This document shows positions 54,357 to 64,000 of a stretch of 64,000 nucleotides of DNA, piece by piece. Within the stretch, counting starts at the first letter, position 1. Each line of letters starts with the position of its first letter. The notes beneath the pieces are model-generated. The model was not told the DNA's origin. It was given only the letters and a program-made list of their open reading frames with translations, and ran no database searches. Source of the stretch: CAWIMX01 sp963792785 (GTDB taxonomy: Bacteria; Acidobacteriota; Vicinamibacteria; Vicinamibacterales; CAVVIG01). Where the stretch lies: positions 806,001 through 870,000 of the forward strand of contig CAWBXO010000004.1 of assembly GCA_963792785.1 (NCBI GenBank), given 5' to 3'. The position numbers and the translations under genes were made by a program.

Positions 54357-54429
54357 GCCTAACGTCCAGGCTTCAGCCGCGGCGGCTCAGCATCGCACCA
54401 GCCGCCGCCGGCTGCAAGCCGTGTTAGGC
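54357..54429 (-). repeat. attC site 21
   Basis: Bounded by gcctaac (54357-54363) and gttaggc (54423-54429), common core type (tcagccgcggcggctcagca / gccgccggctgcaagccgtg). Confidence 0.92.
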
Positions 54430-54761
54430 CTCGGAGCTGGACGACTCGAATGCCAAGCGCATAGACAAACCGCCCGCTCAACCACCGACAACTGACCTGG
54501 GCCAAGTCGCCCGAGCAACCGTACAAGCTTCGCGTGCGGAATGGTCACGAGATTCTGCGCGTCAAAGGCCCCCGCACGGAGAAATGGCACCGCAACGGCG
54601 GCCTCAAAGCGCGACTGCCGGACGCTGGTCGTGTGAGGGACCAACGTGACGAGCGCTCGATCGGTATCTTCGGCGGGGATGCTGAGGACGACGGCCGGTC
54701 TGACCTTCGCCGCCATGCCGAGGTCCACGAGCCAGACCTCGCCACGACGCGGCGGCGTCAT
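54387..54761 (-). CDS. MazF/PemK-like toxin (cassette)
   Basis: A 124-residue protein with the CcdB/MazF signature: PPRRGEVWLVDLGMAAKVRP, AVVLSIPAEDTDRALVTLVP, FDAQNLVTIPHAKLVRLLGR. It should be a ribosome-independent mRNA endonuclease. The last ~15 residues (PNTACSRRRLVRC) come from attC21. Its start is contiguous with the antitoxin stop, so the two are coupled. Confidence 0.85.
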   Translation of the reverse strand: MTPPRRGEVWLVDLGMAAKVRPAVVLSIPAEDTDRALVTLVPHTTSVRQSRFEAAVAVPFLRAGAFDAQNLVTIPHAKLVRLLGRLGPGQLSVVERAVCLCAWHSSRPAPRPNTACSRRRLVRC

Positions 54762-54947
54762 TCAGGCAACTCGCGGCGATCGAGGCTCAGAAAACAGGCG
54801 ATCCGCTGACGCCACGAGATCGGCCTCTGTCGGAAGGTCGTGAGCCGCCGATGCCACCTTTCGAGCGAGCTCCGCCACCAACTCGGACCGCTCTTGGTCG
54901 GGCAAAGCCTCGATTTCCTCAAGAAGCTTCTTGGTGGCCTGCGTCAT
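54762..54947 (-). CDS. Antitoxin of the MazF-like pair (cassette)
   Basis: A 61-residue protein: TKKLLEEIEALPDQERSELV, ELARKVASAAHDLPTEADLV. It is short, helical and acidic, like the addiction-module antitoxins with no DNA-binding domain in this size range. It directly precedes the toxin (TGA then ATG). Confidence 0.7.
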   Translation of the reverse strand: MTQATKKLLEEIEALPDQERSELVAELARKVASAAHDLPTEADLVASADRLFSEPRSPRVA

Positions 54948-55002
54948 GAATCCAGCGTCCCACGGTCCGCGATTCGGGTCAAGTCTGTCGGGCGTCCCCG
55001 AG

Positions 55003-55118
55003 GCCTAACGGACCGCGATAAGCCGCGCCACGCGGCGTCAGGACAGCACCGCCGCGTGGGAACCCGCGGGCCGGCGCGAGCCGGCCAAGGGCGAACGCGC
55101 TTCATCGCGCTGTGAGCC
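55003..55118 (-). repeat. attC site 22 (degenerate; nearest to attI)
   Basis: Left box gcctaac (55003-55009); the right box is altered (gtgagcc at 55112-55118 instead of gttagcc). Arms gcgataagccgcgcc and aacgcgcttcatcgcgct pair weakly. It is still consistent in position, between the toxin-antitoxin cassette and the first cassette. Confidence 0.6.
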
Positions 55119-55507
55119 GACAGTCGGATTCCGCCGATCGTTACTCGCATCAAGCGCCCAAGCAAATCGCTGCGTCAACCGCCCGGCTGCCTCAAGGGCA
55201 GCCTGGCGATACAACTCCGGCGCGCCGATCTCGACATCCTTGTGCGCAGCGTCCGCTGACCAGACGCCGTACGTTACCGACCGGGAGAGTGGCGGTTTCG
55301 GAGTCGATGGAGACAAAGGTCGTCGAGTCTTAGTCGATCCTGAGATCGGTCCAGAATGCAAGCTTGCTCAGTTCTGGTGCGGCATCGATGAGCTCCGAGA
55401 GCCCGCTCGAACAGGTCGACCGCTCGTGCCGAGGAGCCGACGGCAGTAGTTCACCCAAAGGGCAGCGTTCCAAATCGTGATACGGTGCTTTCAGGATGCT
55501 CACGTCG
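55119..55507 (-). pseudogene. First cassette: degenerate gene (several frame breaks)
   Basis: Three protein-like pieces are in different frames: SELIDAAPELSKLAFWTDLR, TFVSIDSETATLPVGNV, and WSADAAHKDVEIGAPELYRQ followed by LEAAGRLTQRFAWALD. Joined they would give a protein of about 120 residues of a type I have seen as a cassette cargo (SIDSETATLPVGxVR then KDxEIxxAE), family name uncertain. No intact ORF supports it. Confidence 0.45.
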
Positions 55508-55680
55508 GCCTAACAAGTATTGAAGTAGACCGCTCTAATCCGTCCGCAGTCATACACGACCGCACTGGCGGACCTCCCGAGAGCTATCTCCTTGCTCAGC
55601 CGCATCTTAGCACCGGCCACACGCGAAATGCCGTCCGTCATTGGCTGCGAGACCGTGTATGACTGCGAGACTTTCGCAGC
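55508..55680 (-). other. Candidate attI recombination site
   Basis: The core 7-mer is gttaggc on the minus strand (gcctaac, 55508-55514), at the exact junction of the first cassette. Behind it lie repeats that could be integrase accessory sites: inverted repeat arms cgcagtcatacacg (55545-55558) and cgtgtatgactgcg (55654-55667), and palindrome ctgcgagactttcgcag (55664-55680), which recurs as ctgcgaaggcttcgcag at 55772-55788 over the intI stop. The region has no reliable gene. Confidence 0.6.
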
Positions 55681-55765
55681 TAAACACCGCCACGCGATAT
55701 GCACGCCAGCCGCTATCCCGCTGACCAGGCTTGGCTTCTGGGACATACCCGCTCCGCGGCGGCGG

Positions 55766-56773
55766 CTATGACTGCGAAGGCTTCGCAGCCAATGCTGGAG
55801 CTGCCGCCTCCAGCGCGTCCATCGGGCTCCGCACGCCCAACCCGCCCCGGTTCAGCACGTGCGTGTAGATCATCGTCGTGCTCACGTCCGCATGCCCGAG
55901 CAGCTCCTGTACCGTCCGGATGTCATACCCGGCCTCGAGCAGATGGGTCGCGAACGAATGGCGGAACGTGTGACAACTCACCCGCTTGCTCAACCCGGCC
56001 AGCCGCGCCGCCTCCGCTACCGCCCGCTGGATCACCGACTCGTGCAGGTGAAAACGTGACGGCGGCCCATATCGGTCGTCGCGGCAGATCCGGCCGGCAG
56101 GAAACACGAACTGCCAGCGCCAGTCCGTCGCCGCCTGCGGATACTTCCGCGCCAGCGCCGACGGCAAAACAACCCGTCCGCAGCCGTCCGCCAGGTCGTT
56201 GGAATGCAGCGCCCGGACGCCCTCGAGATGCCGCCGCAGCCGCTCGCGAACGCCCTCGGGCAGCATCACCCGGCGGTCCTTCTGGCCTTTCCCTCGCCGG
56301 ATCACGATCTCGCGACGCTCGAAGTCGATGTCCTTCACTCGCAACTCGAGCGCCTCCTGCAGCCGAAGCCCCGCCCCATAGAGCAGCGCCGCCACGAGCC
56401 ACGGCACGTCTCGCATGTGGGCAAGCACCGTCCTCACCTCGGCCACGCTCAAGACAACCGGCACGCGCGTGGGCATCTTCGCATGCGGCACGAACTCGAT
56501 GCCGCCGACCTCCATCCGCAGCACATCCTTGTAGAGGAACAGCAGCGCGCTGAGCGCCTGATTCTGCGTCGCGCCCGCCATCTGCCTGACGGCCCCAAGC
56601 CAGGTCACGAACGCGCCCACTTCAGGCGCCCCGAGGTCGCGTGGATGCCGCATCCCGTGAAACGCGATATACCGCCGGATCCAGTGAACATACGCCTCCT
56701 CGGTGCGCCGGCTGTAGTGCCGCGCTCGAATCAGCATCCGCACCTGGTCCAGTAGTCTGAGGGCTTCCGCCAT
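55766..56773 (-). CDS. intI: Integron integrase (tyrosine recombinase IntI)
   Basis: A 335-residue intact protein. The N-terminal SAM-like domain is RRTEEAYVHWIRRYIAFHGM. The catalytic set is visible: first Arg in YGAGLRLQEALELRVKDIDF, beta-strand Lys in IVIRRGKGQKDRRVMLP, HxxR in SCHTFRHSFATHLLEAGYDI, His in QELLGHADVSTTMIYTHVL with the nucleophile Tyr. The IntI-specific insertion between them is present (ALARKYPQAATDWRWQFVFP, about residues 205-225), which separates it from XerC/D. It recombines attC with attI. Its 3' end, not its 5' end, faces attI and the cassettes. Confidence 0.96.
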   Translation of the reverse strand: MAEALRLLDQVRMLIRARHYSRRTEEAYVHWIRRYIAFHGMRHPRDLGAPEVGAFVTWLGAVRQMAGATQNQALSALLFLYKDVLRMEVGGIEFVPHAKMPTRVPVVLSVAEVRTVLAHMRDVPWLVAALLYGAGLRLQEALELRVKDIDFERREIVIRRGKGQKDRRVMLPEGVRERLRRHLEGVRALHSNDLADGCGRVVLPSALARKYPQAATDWRWQFVFPAGRICRDDRYGPPSRFHLHESVIQRAVAEAARLAGLSKRVSCHTFRHSFATHLLEAGYDIRTVQELLGHADVSTTMIYTHVLNRGGLGVRSPMDALEAAAPALAAKPSQS

Positions 56774-56779
56774 CCCAGT

Positions 56780-56800
56780 GACGACGATGCCATCGTCGTC
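56780..56800. promoter_or_regulatory. Perfect palindrome upstream of intI
   Basis: gacgacgatg c catcgtcgtc: two 10-bp perfect arms around one base, seven bases upstream of the intI ATG. It is too compact for a terminator and has no T-run, so a regulator binding site or a translation-blocking hairpin is plausible. It does not match a typical LexA box. Confidence 0.45.
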
Positions 56801-56954
56801 CTCGAATGATCAAGGGGCGGGTGGGCAGGACCGCGCCGGACGCCGTCCGCCGGGCGCCGCCGTACGAGGAAAACGGGCGGAGGCCTTCCGGTCCCCGCCC
56901 GCTCCAGTTCCGCGTTCTTGGTGGTCGGCTTTCGGCTCCGAGTTCAGCCGGGTG

Positions 56955-57344
56955 TTACCAGATCGGAAGCGCGAGCACGGGCGGGCCACCAGGCGTCGTC
57001 AGCACGTCGATCGACGCCCGGAAGAACTCGGGTCTCCCGTCGGCGGTGATCTCGCAGTGATTCGCGCCGAAGCCAGGGGGAAACGAGAGGCCTGCCGAAC
57101 CATGCGGAGGCATCGTTTGAGGCGGATTGCCACTGACCAGTGTACCCGTCGAGTCGTAGAACTTGATTTCGGCCGTATGAGACGAGTCGTCCATGTTGGT
57201 GACCTGGCATTCGAGGTAGCTGACCGGGCCAGGCCCGATCGCCGGCGAGACGAGGTGGACCCGTGGGACCGCCGAACTCGTTTGGGTGGCCAGCATGACA
57301 AAGAGGGCGCAGGCCGACACCGCTAACAACGTTCGCACTCGCAT
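56955..57344 (-). CDS. Small exported protein of unknown function
   Basis: A 129-residue protein with a signal peptide (TLLAVSACALFVMLATQTSSA). The mature part reads VSYLECQVTNMDDSSHTAEI, then SAGLSFPPGFGANHCEITAD and ends DVLTTPGGPPVLALPIW. Two cysteines could form a disulfide. No family recognised, although the layout resembles beta-sandwich domains. It lies between intI (182-bp gap with no other gene) and the rpoC terminator, on the same strand. Confidence 0.65.
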   Translation of the reverse strand: MRVRTLLAVSACALFVMLATQTSSAVPRVHLVSPAIGPGPVSYLECQVTNMDDSSHTAEIKFYDSTGTLVSGNPPQTMPPHGSAGLSFPPGFGANHCEITADGRPEFFRASIDVLTTPGGPPVLALPIW

Positions 57345-57453
57345 GGCAACACCTCCTCAGTGAGAATGGGCGCTCAGCATAGATCCACTCGCACCGGTCC
57401 ACACGTAAACAATCGAGCTCATCCACACAAGACCGGCCTCCCCCAACCGGGCA

Positions 57454-57489
57454 CAAAAAAAGGGCGGGCACCTTTCGGCACCCGCCCTT
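57454..57489 (-). terminator. Rho-independent terminator of rpoC
   Basis: On the minus strand, 61 bp after the rpoC stop: gggcgggtgcc, a gaaa loop, ggtgcccgccc, then seven T. The stem is 11 bp with two G-T pairs. It closes the rpoB-rpoC transcription unit. Confidence 0.95.
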
Positions 57490-57549
57490 CAGGGTTCTGC
57501 GCGCTGGGTTTCGAAGTTCCCCAGCTCCTCAGTTCCTCAGCTTCTCGAT

Positions 57550-61761
<4,212 letters not shown>

Positions 61762-61765
61762 CTAT

Positions 61766-64000
<2,235 letters not shown>

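Larger units (their letters stand above)
37339..56773 (-). mobile_element. Chromosomal integron: intI, attI and a 22-attC cassette array
   Basis: An integron integrase gene sits at the right end (55766-56773) and 22 attC-like sites recur leftwards to 37339. Each site is bounded by RYYYAAC-type and GTTRRRY-type 7-mers and holds internal inverted repeats. Most enclosed genes (PNPOx, YcxB-like, HEPN, nucleotidyltransferase, MazF-like and others) are on the minus strand and end at or inside the attC on their left. About eight attC sites share the core cagccgcggcggctcaggat and gacggctgcaagccgtgtta, the within-array similarity typical of sedentary chromosomal integrons. Four insertion sequences interrupt the array. 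intI points in the same direction as the cassettes. Confidence 0.93.

Noticed and set aside
41196..55118. Regularly recurring similar sequences as a possible CRISPR array
   Set aside because: The repeats are 51-216 bp imperfect hairpins bounded by AAC/GTT core boxes, with genes of hundreds of bases between them. They are attC sites, not short direct repeats with spacers.
55510..55746. 78-codon minus-strand ORF between intI and the first cassette
   Set aside because: It coincides with the repeat-rich attI candidate, ends in the core 7-mer, and shows no family features.
55772..55788. Palindrome at the intI stop as a rho-independent terminator
   Set aside because: The stem is short and no T-tract follows on either strand.
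37339..56773. Clinical class 1 integron
   Set aside because: There is no qacEdelta/sul1 segment or known resistance cassettes, the attC sites share a common core, and intI is inverted relative to class 1.

Overview
This 64-kb window is GC-rich, gene-dense bacterial chromosome. The best guess for its origin is a member of Acidobacteriota, probably Vicinamibacteria-like. The main clue is three copies of the 'acidobacterial duplicated orphan permease' type of MacB/FtsX permease (1-335, 15621-18050, 20210-22709), together with typical soil-bacterium families (DUF4159, TMEM175, fused MFS/spermidine-synthase, SWIB). The taxonomy is inferred from gene content only; no rRNA or tRNA gene was seen.

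Layout. (1) 1-25 kb is ordinary chromosome: a class III aminotransferase, a CBS-type PLP enzyme with a DDAH-like hydrolase, permeases, a P450, cupins, a peroxiredoxin and exported proteins. (2) 25-37 kb is a run of small genes all on the minus strand (SDRs, GNATs, CYTH, YjbR, DUF1330, DUF4242, RibD-like, ICMT, TPR, DinB, heme-free 7TM-like membrane proteins), often with 4-bp start/stop overlaps. (3) 37.3-56.8 kb is a chromosomal integron: an intact integron integrase (intI, 55766-56773), a candidate attI (core at 55508-55514), and 22 attC-like sites delimiting a cassette array that runs leftwards to 37339. Cargo includes HEPN, YcxB-like, DUF6438, DUF6980, nucleotidyltransferase, VOC and PNPOx proteins, two toxin-antitoxin pairs and several cassettes with no obvious gene. 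Three cassettes occur twice with their neighbours reshuffled, and a HEPN cassette also occurs twice. Four insertion sequences (IS30, an IS110/IS1111-type element nested in it, an IS5-type element, and a second IS110-type element abutting an attC) have invaded the array. (4) 56.9-64 kb holds a small exported protein, a strong terminator, rpoC, and the 3' half of rpoB.

The integron is the special system here. intI is transcribed in the same direction as the cassettes, with its 3' end next to attI, the reverse of the usual layout. This inverted arrangement is known from Treponema denticola. Cassette duplication in swapped order is direct evidence of past site-specific cassette movement.

Sequence quality warning. 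rpoC carries about nine frame breaks and rpoB one. All look like small insertions and cannot be real in essential genes. Other broken genes (CBS enzyme, acyltransferase, one permease, several cassettes) may therefore be assembly errors rather than pseudogenes. I mark these cases individually.
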